From positions 1-64,000 of the forward strand of contig JAIOAV010000010.1 of the NCBI GenBank assembly GCA_019873665.1: a stretch of 64,000 nt of DNA, given 5' to 3'. The first letter of the stretch is position 1; every line of letters starts with the position of its first letter. This stretch comes from Chloroflexota bacterium (GTDB taxonomy: Bacteria; Chloroflexota; Anaerolineae; JAAYEA01). The position numbers and the translations under genes are program-made. The notes beneath the pieces are model-generated. The model was not told where the DNA came from, ran no database searches, and worked only from the letters and a program-made list of their open reading frames with translations. Of this stretch, positions 1-8,688 are shown in pieces.

Positions 1-2216
1 AAGGCGCGCGTGATGGGGCCGCGCACATCCACCTGATGGAAGGATGTGCCTGACCATGGGATCGTCATGCCATGCTCATCGCGCGCCTGCACGCGGACAT
101 AGTAGCGCCCGCCTTCTGCCCAGGAGTGTGTGAAGGTTACCGGCTGCCCGCTTGGCACCAGCGCGCTCCAGTCGGAGCGTGTGCCATCGTCCCAGAAAAA
201 GCGGTAGGAGATGCTGTCGCCATCCAGATCGGTGGATGTGGCGGCAAAGGCATAGCTGTAGCCAGTGGCGGCGAGTGTTGGGCCGGTGATCGTCGGCGCG
301 GTTGGCGGGAAGGTGGCCGTCACATGGAACGTCGCCGTTGCCGGAGTTGGGTCAATGTTCCCGGCGCGATCGCGAGCGCGGACCTGAAACGTGTGTGGCC
401 CGGTGGTCAGCTGCAGCGCCGCATATTCGTCCCCGGCGAACGTCTTGACCTGGTAGCTTGTCCAGAGCGACCACTCGCCTTCGTCAAACCGATAGGAGTA
501 GGAGACCACGCCCGAACCGCTGTCGCTGCCATTCCAGGCGAAGGTAAAGGGTGGCGTCTCAGAGCCCACCGCGCTGGCGATGACAGTCTCTGGCGGGATG
601 GTGTCCAGCGTGACGGTGCGCGTGATGGCGGCGGACGGCGTGCTGATGACGATGGCGTGCGTGCCCTCCGTCAGCGATAGCGTGCTGCTAAACGCCCCTG
701 TGGGCGCGGGCGTGACAACATGGCCATTGATGGCGACGGTGGCCGCGGGCGTGACAACGCCCGACACCCAAAGCGTGGCGTCTGCTGTGACCAGCCCGGG
801 CGGCGGTGAGGCCACGTCGAGCACAAAGCCGGACGGCAGGGCTGCGGGCGCCCTGTAAATATGCACGGCATAGGTATCGAACTGGTCCTGGAACGATCCC
901 GCCGATACAGGCACACTCCGGCTTTCAAAAAGCACCTCCACCTGCGAGGCGGCGGTGGGCAACCCGCTGAACTGCACCGTCAGTGGCTCTGCGGCCACGT
1001 TCGCCGCGATCAGATAGACCTTGTCCTCGTACACCGCCAGCCGGTATTGCAGTCGGCCATAGCGACGGGTGTACTCGAACATCTCCAGCGCGATCAGGTC
1101 CGTCGGTCCGGAGAGCACTGTGTGCGTTACAGCCTGTGGCACGGACGGCGCCAGCGCCACCAGACCCAGCTTGCCGCTCCCCATCAGCTCTTCGTGCAGC
1201 CGATCCAGCTCGGCGCGAAAGGCGGGATAGAGCTGCGCGTCAAAGCCGGAAGCCTCGTAGCAGATGATGCCATCGGCGCCGCCAATCACCGCCTGGTACA
1301 CATTGTTGCGCAGGCGTAAGGGGCCCTGCGCGTCGGTGAGGATCGGCCCGAACGTCTCTGGCACGGCGTAAAAGCGCTTGTTGACCGGCCAGAGCGCCAG
1401 CCGGCCGCTCTCCATCACGCCGGTCATGACCGCCTGCGGATATTCCTTGTACACCGGATACGCGCCGAGCCGGTCAATGTCAACCGCATCCCGGAAACGG
1501 ATGATCGGGTCCACGTCGAGATGCCCCAGATACGTCAGGACTGGCCGCCGCAGCGGGTCCTCATCGCGGATCAGGTTCGCGATGTCAATCATCGCCGGGA
1601 TCTCCGCGTCACCCGGCTCCTCCGGGATATAGAAGCCTGCCATCACCTCCGGACCATAGGCCACCGCCGGGCGGATCCATTGGTCGCGCAATGTGGCCAG
1701 GGGGATGCCCAGCGTGCCCGCAGGCAGGTATTGATACACCTGCACGCCGCCAGCGGCAGCAGCGTCAAACACAAAGGCCATTGTCTCCGGACTCAGGCCG
1801 CTGTCTATGTGGACGCGCGGCGTAAAAGCCGGATTCTGCACCGGCTCCTCCATGCCATAATAGCCAAAGACAAAGGTTCGCGTGATTGGATCGGGGGCGG
1901 TGACCTTGCTGGCAACGGTCGCCGCGCTGCCCGCTGCAGCGCTGACAGCCGCGCTTCCCTCCATCGCCCCTGACGTTGGGGCTGGTGTGACGCCAACGCT
2001 TTCTGAAGGGACATTCAACTGATGCGCCGCGTCCGTCTGAGAGGCGGCCTCCAGCCGACGGGCTGCGGCATCGGTCATCGAGGCCGAGACAGCGGCGCGG
2101 TATCCGGTGGCGCGCCACAACCCGACCGCGAGCAGGGGGAGGGTGAGCGCCAGCAACAGCGAGCACGCCAGAACGCCCAGCGTACGCTTGTTGCCCCTTT
2201 CACGTGATGATGTCAT
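1..2216 (-). CDS. Secreted/membrane-anchored TIM-barrel-like protein with Ig and PKD-like repeats (3' end missing)
   Basis: The frame is open from an ATG at 2216 to the left edge (at least 738 codons, no stop). The start follows a purine-rich AAGAGAAGAG stretch. Residues about 11-31 form one hydrophobic segment, a signal anchor or signal peptide. Residues about 85-340 contain FYIPEEPGD and a YLGH motif and look like a glycoside-hydrolase-type TIM barrel. From about 440 onward there are beta-sandwich repeats: a bacterial Ig-like segment, an Fn3/Ig-like segment containing VRARDRAGN, and a PKD-like segment containing VRVQARDEHG. It is the last visible gene of the exopolysaccharide locus, 43 nt after the FemAB-like gene, so it may trim or bind the exported polymer. 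The enzymatic role is inferred; only the domain layout is seen. It was missed as a single reading frame only because its stop lies outside the window. Confidence 0.8.
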   Translation of the reverse strand, partial: MTSSRERGNKRTLGVLACSLLLALTLPLLAVGLWRATGYRAAVSASMTDAAARRLEAASQTDAAHQLNVPSESVGVTPAPTSGAMEGSAAVSAAAGSAATVASKVTAPDPITRTFVFGYYGMEEPVQNPAFTPRVHIDSGLSPETMAFVFDAAAAGGVQVYQYLPAGTLGIPLATLRDQWIRPAVAYGPEVMAGFYIPEEPGDAEIPAMIDIANLIRDEDPLRRPVLTYLGHLDVDPIIRFRDAVDIDRLGAYPVYKEYPQAVMTGVMESGRLALWPVNKRFYAVPETFGPILTDAQGPLRLRNNVYQAVIGGADGIICYEASGFDAQLYPAFRAELDRLHEELMGSGKLGLVALAPSVPQAVTHTVLSGPTDLIALEMFEYTRRYGRLQYRLAVYEDKVYLIAANVAAEPLTVQFSGLPTAASQVEVLFESRSVPVSAGSFQDQFDTYAVHIYRAPAALPSGFVLDVASPPPGLVTADATLWVSGVVTPAATVAINGHVVTPAPTGAFSSTLSLTEGTHAIVISTPSAAITRTVTLDTIPPETVIASAVGSETPPFTFAWNGSDSGSGVVSYSYRFDEGEWSLWTSYQVKTFAGDEYAALQLTTGPHTFQVRARDRAGNIDPTPATATFHVTATFPPTAPTITGPTLAATGYSYAFAATSTDLDGDSISYRFFWDDGTRSDWSALVPSGQPVTFTHSWAEGGRYYVRVQARDEHGMTIPWSGTSFHQVDVRGPITRA

Positions 2217-2259
2217 CGCTCTTCTCTTCTGGGCCGATCTGGCCCCGCTCTCGAGGGCC

Positions 2260-3360
2260 CTAACCCCGGTACTGTGGGAAGTAGCGCCCATCTCCCTCCG
2301 GCTGGCCCATTGCCTGCCGGTAAGCCTGATGCCGTGCATTCAGTTCGGCATAGAGTGCCGCATCGTGCACGGCGCGGTATGTATAGAATGTCATTGATAG
2401 CTCTGAAAAGCCTGCCTTGAAGCGCGACAGGCTATCCCCCGGATGATACCCACCGCCCAGGTTGAACCAGCGGTATCCTTGCGTGCGCGCCCAACAGATC
2501 GCTTCGTACATCAGCAGGTTATTCGGGCGCAACTCCAGCCGTTCGCTCGCCGAGCCGCCCAGAAAGTAGTGCACCACTTCCCCGTCGTGCAGGAACGAGG
2601 CCGCCGCGATCATCTCCCCCTCGTACCACGCGCTCAGCAGCGTTACTTTGTCGCGCAGCCCCGCGAATGTGTCGGCAAAGAAAGCTGGCGAGAAATAGTA
2701 CCATTGGCTGGCGTCATTGCGCCGCATGGTCTCCACGTAGAGCGCGTAGAAGCGATCTATCCATCCCGCCTCTGCCCCCATACGGATCGTCACGCCCCGC
2801 TGGCGCGCTTTGTGAATGTTGCTGCGATTCCCTCGGTTCAGCCCCTGCCAGATCTCCTCTGGCGATTGCGCTAGGTCCACGCACACGATGCTGCTGGCAG
2901 CCGTCACGCCGTCCGTCAGCGCCTGCAATGGCTCGTGATTCGCGACAAAGGGATTGAGCCGCGCAAACTCACAGACGATGCGCGCCTCCTGGCAGTAGGC
3001 GTGAAACGCCGTCAGGAAGTCGCGCCAGAGCGCCTGCTCTCGCTCTGGCTGGCTCGCCCGCGCCAGCGGTCCGCTGTAACCGTAGGGTGAGACGATGTCA
3101 TAGTAAACCGTGTCGCCTGCCAGCGGCTGCGCCTGATAGAAAGGAAGATCATTGACACGCCGCAAGAAGAACGGGTATATGACATAATCCAGGTCGTCGC
3201 CGAACACAAAAGCCTGCGCGATGTCTCCGGACAAACTCTCGAACAGCCGCACATAGTCTGGGTGGAAGAAAACGTCGCGATGGGACGCGCCTTGCACCAG
3301 GCGGTCCCACTCGTCCCGCTCCTGTGTTGTCAGGATGGCACACTGCTGTACCTTTTGCAT
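2260..3360 (-). CDS. FemAB/GNAT-like aminoacyl- or acyltransferase (copy 1)
   Basis: A 366-residue protein of the FemAB-like, double-GNAT fold (Acetyltransf_6 type). The C-terminal half has the hallmark RPNNLLMYEAICWA then FNLGGGYHPGDSL followed by RFKAGF, the region that in FemAB relatives forms the acyl-CoA or aminoacyl-tRNA site. The open frame reaches further upstream to 3543, but that part is antisense-free overlap with the preceding gene. The ATG at 3360, preceded by GGGGTG, is the sensible start. It is the third FemAB-like gene in a row and is only distantly similar to the other two. In this context it probably attaches an amino acid or acyl group to a sugar or lipid-linked precursor. 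The substrate cannot be read from sequence. Confidence 0.85.
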   Translation of the reverse strand: MQKVQQCAILTTQERDEWDRLVQGASHRDVFFHPDYVRLFESLSGDIAQAFVFGDDLDYVIYPFFLRRVNDLPFYQAQPLAGDTVYYDIVSPYGYSGPLARASQPEREQALWRDFLTAFHAYCQEARIVCEFARLNPFVANHEPLQALTDGVTAASSIVCVDLAQSPEEIWQGLNRGNRSNIHKARQRGVTIRMGAEAGWIDRFYALYVETMRRNDASQWYYFSPAFFADTFAGLRDKVTLLSAWYEGEMIAAASFLHDGEVVHYFLGGSASERLELRPNNLLMYEAICWARTQGYRWFNLGGGYHPGDSLSRFKAGFSELSMTFYTYRAVHDAALYAELNARHQAYRQAMGQPEGDGRYFPQYRG

Positions 3361-3422
3361 CAAGCACCCCGCAAGGGTAGTATGGCTGGGGCGGCCCGTA
3401 TCTGTGCGCTGCCTCCCGGGCG

Positions 3423-4490
3423 TCAAACGGTCTGAAGCGGAGATTGTTCGTGCTGTTCTCCCTTTGGCAATTGCCGCCGGCCCGCGCGCTGCAGGCTGCA
3501 GTTGAGCCGCCGCCAGCGCGGCACAAGCCAGAGATAGAGCCACCGCCCGACCTGTCCCGCGAGTGTCAGGTCCTTGCGAACGGCGATATAGGTTCGTAGC
3601 TCGCCCCCATATGCGGATTTGTACTGCGCGATGCCGGGGATATTAGCGCCCATCATGTCCAGGGAGCGTATTCCCTGAGACGCCGCCCACTCGATCATCG
3701 TCCAATCTATGAGGTTGTTTGGCTTTAGGCGATAGTGCTCCCGCAACCCGGCCCTGTCCAGTCCATAGAGCCGCTGGTTGAAGCAAAGCACAAAGGCGGC
3801 GGCGATCATCCGTCCCTCCAACCATGCAGCAAAGGCGTGGATTCGGTTGTGCGGCCGCAATGTGTCCCAGACAACCCCCAGATCGCGCCGCGAGTACACC
3901 GGTGGCCGATTGGATTTGCTCCATGTCTCTTTCGACATCTCATAATAGGCGTCCAGGAAGCTGTCGTCGGTGGCCTCGCTCACCGTGATGCCACTCTTGC
4001 GTGCCTTGCGCACGCCGGTCCGGCAGTCGCCATCTATGCGCGCCCAAATCGCCTCCGGCCCGGGTGCCAACGAGAGCACAATAGTCTGAAACTCCTGCAC
4101 TTCATAGCGTTGTGCAGCGAGCGCAAGCTGGGGCAGGGGCTGTTGTGAGTGAAACTCGACAAAGTCCGCGCGCAGTGTGCGCCACAGCGCGTCCACCTGC
4201 TCCGCAAACGGCTGCTGATACGCCTCGCGCACCAACGGCCCGCCATAGCCGGTGCCGCCCGGACAGCACGATATCTGTCGCAGAGGGCCGCGGCGAATGA
4301 GAAAGGTGGGCAAGACGCCCACCAACTCACTCTCATGCCAGATGCCGAGAGGCATCATCCGGGCATTCTTGAGCCTGGCAACCGCTTCCATCCAGGCCCA
4401 GGAGTGATAAGCGCTCCCCTCGTCAAAACTCGCCACTATCTCGTCCCACCTCGTTGCTTCAGCGTTATCCCACGGTTCGAGGCGCAACAT
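3423..4490 (-). CDS. FemAB/GNAT-like transferase (copy 2)
   Basis: A 355-residue FemAB-like double-GNAT protein. Characteristic stretches are YHSWAWMEAV near residue 28, CPGGTGYGGPL near 75, KPNNLIDWTMIEWA near 260 and LDMMGANIPG followed by YKSAYGGELRTY. The frame continues to an ATG at 4505, but the ATG at 4490 has a GGAG nine bases upstream and aligns with the start of the neighbouring paralogue (MLRLEPW versus MLHLEPW). The two neighbours share well over half of their residues by eye, so they are a tandem duplication. The likely role is transfer of an amino acid or acyl group in cell-surface polysaccharide biosynthesis; donor and acceptor are unknown. Confidence 0.85.
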   Translation of the reverse strand: MLRLEPWDNAEATRWDEIVASFDEGSAYHSWAWMEAVARLKNARMMPLGIWHESELVGVLPTFLIRRGPLRQISCCPGGTGYGGPLVREAYQQPFAEQVDALWRTLRADFVEFHSQQPLPQLALAAQRYEVQEFQTIVLSLAPGPEAIWARIDGDCRTGVRKARKSGITVSEATDDSFLDAYYEMSKETWSKSNRPPVYSRRDLGVVWDTLRPHNRIHAFAAWLEGRMIAAAFVLCFNQRLYGLDRAGLREHYRLKPNNLIDWTMIEWAASQGIRSLDMMGANIPGIAQYKSAYGGELRTYIAVRKDLTLAGQVGRWLYLWLVPRWRRLNCSLQRAGRRQLPKGEQHEQSPLQTV

Positions 4491-4533
4491 GGCTATCTTC
4501 TCCATTACGGTGTACAGGCTTACCCCGACAAGC

Positions 4534-5583
4534 CTAGACCCTTATGCTCTGCGTTCTTAGTGGGCTATGAGCCAGCGTGCGCTGCCATGCCCATCGCAGG
4601 CGACGCAACCACGGCTTGAGCTTCAGGTAGAGTGGACGCGCGATACGTCCGATGTGTGTTACGTCCTTGGCTGCCGCGATATACGTGCGCAATTCCCCGC
4701 CAAAAGACGCCTTGTACCGGGTGAAGCTCGACGTGTTGGCTCCCATCATGTCCAGGGAGCGCATCCCCTGACGAGCGCCCCACTCGATGACGGTCCAATC
4801 AATAAGGTTATTGGACCCCAGACTGTAATACTCGCGGAAACCAGCCCGATCCCAGCCATAAATTCTGCCGTTGAAACAGAGCACAAAGAGCGCCGCGATC
4901 ACACGACCGTCGAGCCGCGCCACAAAGGCCCTGATCTGGCCGCGTGGCCGCAGCATGTCCCAAGCAATCTGGAGATCGGTGCGCGAGTAGACGGGCGGCC
5001 TGCCCGAACGGCCCCAGGTCACCTGGGACATCTCCCAGTACGTATCGAAAAAGCTGTCGTCGTCCGCTTCGCTGACCTCGATGCCGCTCTTGCACGCCTT
5101 TTTTATGGCCCTGCGACATCCGCGATCCAGGCGTGCCCATAGCTCGTCCGCGCTGGCCTGCAGTGGGATAACAAGCGTCTGGAGCTGTCGGGCGGCGAAG
5201 CGCTGAGCGCGCAGCACCTCCAGCGGCAATGCTTGCAGGGAGTGAAACTCCGCATAGTCGGCCCGTAGCTCGCGTATCAGCCTCTCGAACTGCTCGAGGA
5301 ACGGCGCATGGTATGCCTCGCGCAACAGCGGCCCGCCGTAGCCGGTGCCACCAGGACAGGAGGAGATGAGCGAAAATGGCCCATGATGGACGCGGAACAT
5401 GGGAAGCACTCCCACCAGATCCGTGTCGTCTCGGATGCCAAAGGGCATCATGGCGGCACCTCTGATCTGGGCTATCATTTCCATCCAGGCCCAGGAGTGA
5501 TAGGCGGTGCCCGCCCGAAAGCTCGCCACTACCTGATCCCATCTCGCTGCTTCCGCGCTGTCCCACGGTTCGAGATGTAGCAT
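4534..5583 (-). CDS. FemAB/GNAT-like transferase (copy 3)
   Basis: A 349-residue paralogue of the gene at 3423-4490, with the same blocks in the same order: YHSWAWMEM, CPGGTGYGGPL, SNNLIDWTVIEWG, LDMMGANTSS and YKASFGGELRTY. The chosen ATG at 5583 lies behind GAGAGGATAGGA. An in-frame ATG at 5613 overlaps the stop of the ATP-grasp gene as ATGA and would add ten residues, so translational coupling is possible. The open frame to 5949 only overlaps the upstream gene. As FemAB-type enzymes often use aminoacyl-tRNA or acyl-CoA, and an ATP-grasp ligase precedes it, an aminoacylation or acylation step on the polysaccharide is the simplest inference. Confidence 0.85.
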   Translation of the reverse strand: MLHLEPWDSAEAARWDQVVASFRAGTAYHSWAWMEMIAQIRGAAMMPFGIRDDTDLVGVLPMFRVHHGPFSLISSCPGGTGYGGPLLREAYHAPFLEQFERLIRELRADYAEFHSLQALPLEVLRAQRFAARQLQTLVIPLQASADELWARLDRGCRRAIKKACKSGIEVSEADDDSFFDTYWEMSQVTWGRSGRPPVYSRTDLQIAWDMLRPRGQIRAFVARLDGRVIAALFVLCFNGRIYGWDRAGFREYYSLGSNNLIDWTVIEWGARQGMRSLDMMGANTSSFTRYKASFGGELRTYIAAAKDVTHIGRIARPLYLKLKPWLRRLRWAWQRTLAHSPLRTQSIRV

Positions 5584-5609
5584 CACTGTCCTATCCTCTC
5601 CCGCCGCTC

Positions 5610-6599
5610 TCATGTTTTGACCTCGACGAGATCCGGCACGTACAGCTCTTCCCAATAGCGCAGCGCCCCACCAAGGGTTACTCTGGGTGGCGCGACACGC
5701 TCTCCCAACACGAAGGCCCGCAACGCCATCTCCACCTCGTTGTAGCCAAAGTGCGCGCGCATCGAGGTGGTGCTGGAAAAGCGCGCATTGATCTCGAATG
5801 TGACGGGTCCGCGCGCCGTCAACCGCAACTGCACGTTGCACGGCCCCCGTGGCCGCAGGGCTGCGGCTACAGCCTGCGCTGCCGCCGCCACCTCTGGCTG
5901 CTCCATCACGCGCGCGCGATAGGTCAGCCCCGCTGCCAACTCGCGCCACATCACGATCGCTCCCTGCGGCACGCCATCGCCATCTACAAAGGTGGCGACG
6001 GTGTATTCCTCTTCGTCAGGTTGCAGATACTCTTGCACCACCGGCTGCGGCACAAGCTGCAACAGCAATTCCAGCTCGCGACGCCCGGGTACTTTGTGCA
6101 ACCCTCTCGAGCCGGAGCTGTGGCGCGGCTTGATGATGAGCGGGAAACCCGCCTCGGCGATCAGCGTCTCGAGCGCCTCTCGCTGCTCCGGCAGCGCAGA
6201 GCGTGGATGCGCCAGGCCATGCGCTGCCAGAAACTGCGCCGTCTCCCACTTGTCAGTCGAAATCCGCAACACCTCCGGCGAGCTAACGATGACGCGCGCG
6301 CCCGTCTCCCGCTCAAAGCCCTCTCTGGCGCTCGCCAGCGCCAGCATCTCCCCTTCGGAGCCGATCAGCACGGCATCCACCGCCTCCCGGCGGCAGATCG
6401 TGGCCAGCGTCGGCAGGTAGGCAGGCTCCTCCGCAGAGGGCAGCACCTCATGCGCGTCCGCCCAGTAGAAGCCCACCGACAGCGGGTTACGGTCGGTGGC
6501 CAGCAGACGGCACGGGAGGTCGCTCTGCCGCACCGCTTTCATCACGCTCTGGCCAAGCGGCCCCCCCGCGCCGGTAACTAAAACATTGAGCGTTCTCAT
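5610..6599 (-). CDS. ATP-grasp ligase (carbamoyl-phosphate-synthase-like)
   Basis: A 329-residue ATP-grasp protein. The N-terminal pre-ATP-grasp Rossmann region has VLVTGAGGPLGQSVMKAV (residues 5-22). The ATP-grasp domain follows with KPRHSSGSRGL (nucleotide-binding loop), VQEYLQPDEEEYTV, and the metal/phosphate-binding end FEINARFSSTTSM. Such proteins couple ATP hydrolysis to carboxylate-amine or carboxylate-thiol ligation. The ATG at 6599 overlaps the TGA of the dehydratase gene as ATGA, and its own TGA overlaps a possible ATG of the next FemAB-like gene, so this is a tightly coupled block. The presence of an ATP-grasp enzyme beside three FemAB-like transferases suggests that it activates or joins a small carboxylate used to decorate the sugar. 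The exact substrate is unknown. Confidence 0.85.
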   Translation of the reverse strand: MRTLNVLVTGAGGPLGQSVMKAVRQSDLPCRLLATDRNPLSVGFYWADAHEVLPSAEEPAYLPTLATICRREAVDAVLIGSEGEMLALASAREGFERETGARVIVSSPEVLRISTDKWETAQFLAAHGLAHPRSALPEQREALETLIAEAGFPLIIKPRHSSGSRGLHKVPGRRELELLLQLVPQPVVQEYLQPDEEEYTVATFVDGDGVPQGAIVMWRELAAGLTYRARVMEQPEVAAAAQAVAAALRPRGPCNVQLRLTARGPVTFEINARFSSTTSMRAHFGYNEVEMALRAFVLGERVAPPRVTLGGALRYWEELYVPDLVEVKT

Positions 6600-8674
6600 G
6601 TGCCTGCAGCCTCGCCGAGCCAGTGCGATTGCTCGATAACCACTGGCGATACGATCAGCGGTGTCGGCACCAGGCGCTGGGACACGTCCGCTTGGCAGCT
6701 CGGCAGGGCCCGATCCGCCTGCCGCCGTTGCCCATACTGGCGCAGGGGGATCCCGGCAAGGGTCTCCAGCAGACCATCCACATCCCCTGCCGCTGCCAGA
6801 AGCACCGCCTTGCCCAAGCGCCCATTGACTGCGGCGCATTCCGCTGCTGCTGCGAGCACCGCGATCTGCCCCAACAAAGTCTGCCGATCAGGCGCGACTC
6901 CGTCCTCCAGACGGTGAATCTTGGGGTGGATCGTCGCCGTCGTGCGCTCTGTGCGGTAGGCAAGCTCTTCATGCAGCTTTTCTCCCGGGCGGATGCCGAT
7001 GTATTTGATACGGATGTCGCTGCCCGGGCGCAACCCGCGCAGGCGGATCATCTTGTGTGCCAGCTCGACGATCGAGACTGGCTCACCCATATCCAGCATG
7101 TAGATGCCGCCGCGATCCGAAAGCGATCCTGCCTGGATGATCAGGCTGGCGGCCTCCGGTATGCTCATAAAATAGCGCGTCATACGTGGGTCTGTTACGG
7201 TCACGGGCCCGCCGCGCTCGATCTGCCGCTCAAAGATCGGGATCACGCTGCCGCGGCTGCCGACGACATTGCCGAAACGTACGGCGGAAAAGCGTGTGCG
7301 TGAGGTCTGTTGCAGCGCCGCGATCCACAGCTCGCCCAGTCGCTTGCTGGCACCCATCACGCAACTCGGATTCACCGCCTTGTCGGTGGAGATGAACACA
7401 AAGCGCTCAACACCGTAGCGGTTGGCCAGGTCGCTGAGGATCATGGTGCCCAGGACATTGACGCGCACTGCCTCGTCCGCGTTCACCTCCATCATGGGCA
7501 CGTGCTTGTACGCGGCGGCATGGAACACGATCTGTGGCGCTTCTCGTCGGTAGATGGCCTCGATCTTGCGGGCGTTCGTGATGTCGGCCACCAGGCATGC
7601 TACCTCGGTGGTGCAGTCGCTGGGGCGCGTCTCCGCGAGCTCACGATCCACATCATGCAGCGCGGTCTCGTTGTTGTCCAGCAGCAGCAGCCGTCGCGGC
7701 CTCAGCCGCAGCAGTTGTCGCGATAGTTCGGACCCGATAGAGCCGCCCGCGCCGGTAACGAGGACGGTGCGCTCTGCCACTGCAAGCTGGCAGAGGCTCT
7801 GATCAACGCACACCGGCGCGCGCCCCAGCAGGTCCTCGATTGTCAGCGGCCGCAGATTGCTGGAATGCCCGTTGCCATCCAGGATGTCGCAGAAGCGCGG
7901 CACTGTCTTGATCTGCACCGATGTGGACTGGCAGATCGCCACAAGCTCGTCAAAGCTGCTGCCGAAAGTGGCTGGGCTGGCGATGATGATCTGGTCCACG
8001 GCATGGTTCTTCACGATGGTGGGGATATCATGCCGATTGCCGAGCACGCGCAAGCCGTGGATATGAAGGCCCTGCTTGTCCGGGTCGTCGTCTACAGAGC
8101 CGATCGGCTCGTAGTGGCTGCGCTGTACGGGATCATCGTGCAGATGCTCCGCCAGCCTTCCCCCATGGTCACCCGCGCCCACGATGAGCGTGCGCAGGCG
8201 ACGATCTCCGCCTGCCTGGTGGTGTCCATCGTAGAAGTGACCGAGAATCTGTCGGCGATAGCGGGCCAGTAGCATCAAAATAAAGGTCAGCAAGCCGCCC
8301 AGCAGGATCTGGCCTGTTGGCAGCGGCCGGCCCAGTGGCCAGAGTAGGTTGATTGCCAAGATCAGCAGCGTGGCAAAGCCCGTCGCGTCCGCCAGCACCA
8401 TATTGTCGTGCGCGGTGGCGTGCAGCCAGAGCCGGTCATAGATCCGCCAGATGTGGTTTGCGGCGACGTAGACGGCGACAAAGAAAGGCACCCAGAAGTT
8501 CGTCGGTCGCAGGTAGCGGAGGGGCTCGTTGCCGGAGAAGCGAAAGGTGAGGGCTATGTAGAACGCCACCACCACCAGCAACCCGTGAACAAGGCTGTGC
8601 AGGAAATACCTCCTTATGCGTCGGCTCGCAGAGCTAAGGGGCTTTCGCTCTAGGGGGGGTCTGATGATTTGCAT
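6596..8674 (-). CDS. Membrane nucleotide-sugar 4,6-dehydratase (CapD/PglF/WbpM-like)
   Basis: A 692-residue protein of the polysaccharide biosynthesis CapD family, a typical length for the membrane-bound group. Residues about 20-130 hold four to five hydrophobic helices. Next comes a CoA-binding-like Rossmann domain (LIVGAGDHGG) and then the SDR dehydratase domain with VTGAGGSIGSELSRQLL. The SDR active site reads FISTDKAVNPSCVMGASKR, i.e. the Met-x3-Lys variant usual for this group instead of Tyr-x3-Lys. The family makes UDP-4-keto-6-deoxy-HexNAc from UDP-GlcNAc. The ATG at 8674 has AGAAGGTG seven bases upstream; the alternative ATG at 8692 overlaps the preceding stop as ATGA and adds six residues. 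It should feed the DegT aminotransferase next to it. Confidence 0.92.
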   Translation of the reverse strand: MQIIRPPLERKPLSSASRRIRRYFLHSLVHGLLVVVAFYIALTFRFSGNEPLRYLRPTNFWVPFFVAVYVAANHIWRIYDRLWLHATAHDNMVLADATGFATLLILAINLLWPLGRPLPTGQILLGGLLTFILMLLARYRRQILGHFYDGHHQAGGDRRLRTLIVGAGDHGGRLAEHLHDDPVQRSHYEPIGSVDDDPDKQGLHIHGLRVLGNRHDIPTIVKNHAVDQIIIASPATFGSSFDELVAICQSTSVQIKTVPRFCDILDGNGHSSNLRPLTIEDLLGRAPVCVDQSLCQLAVAERTVLVTGAGGSIGSELSRQLLRLRPRRLLLLDNNETALHDVDRELAETRPSDCTTEVACLVADITNARKIEAIYRREAPQIVFHAAAYKHVPMMEVNADEAVRVNVLGTMILSDLANRYGVERFVFISTDKAVNPSCVMGASKRLGELWIAALQQTSRTRFSAVRFGNVVGSRGSVIPIFERQIERGGPVTVTDPRMTRYFMSIPEAASLIIQAGSLSDRGGIYMLDMGEPVSIVELAHKMIRLRGLRPGSDIRIKYIGIRPGEKLHEELAYRTERTTATIHPKIHRLEDGVAPDRQTLLGQIAVLAAAAECAAVNGRLGKAVLLAAAGDVDGLLETLAGIPLRQYGQRRQADRALPSCQADVSQRLVPTPLIVSPVVIEQSHWLGEAAGT

Positions 8675-8688
8675 GGTTTCACACCTTC

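Noticed and set aside
1-2400. Several plus-strand frames of 60-200 codons at the left end
   Set aside because: They are antisense to the continuous minus-strand frame of the secreted protein, which has coherent domains.
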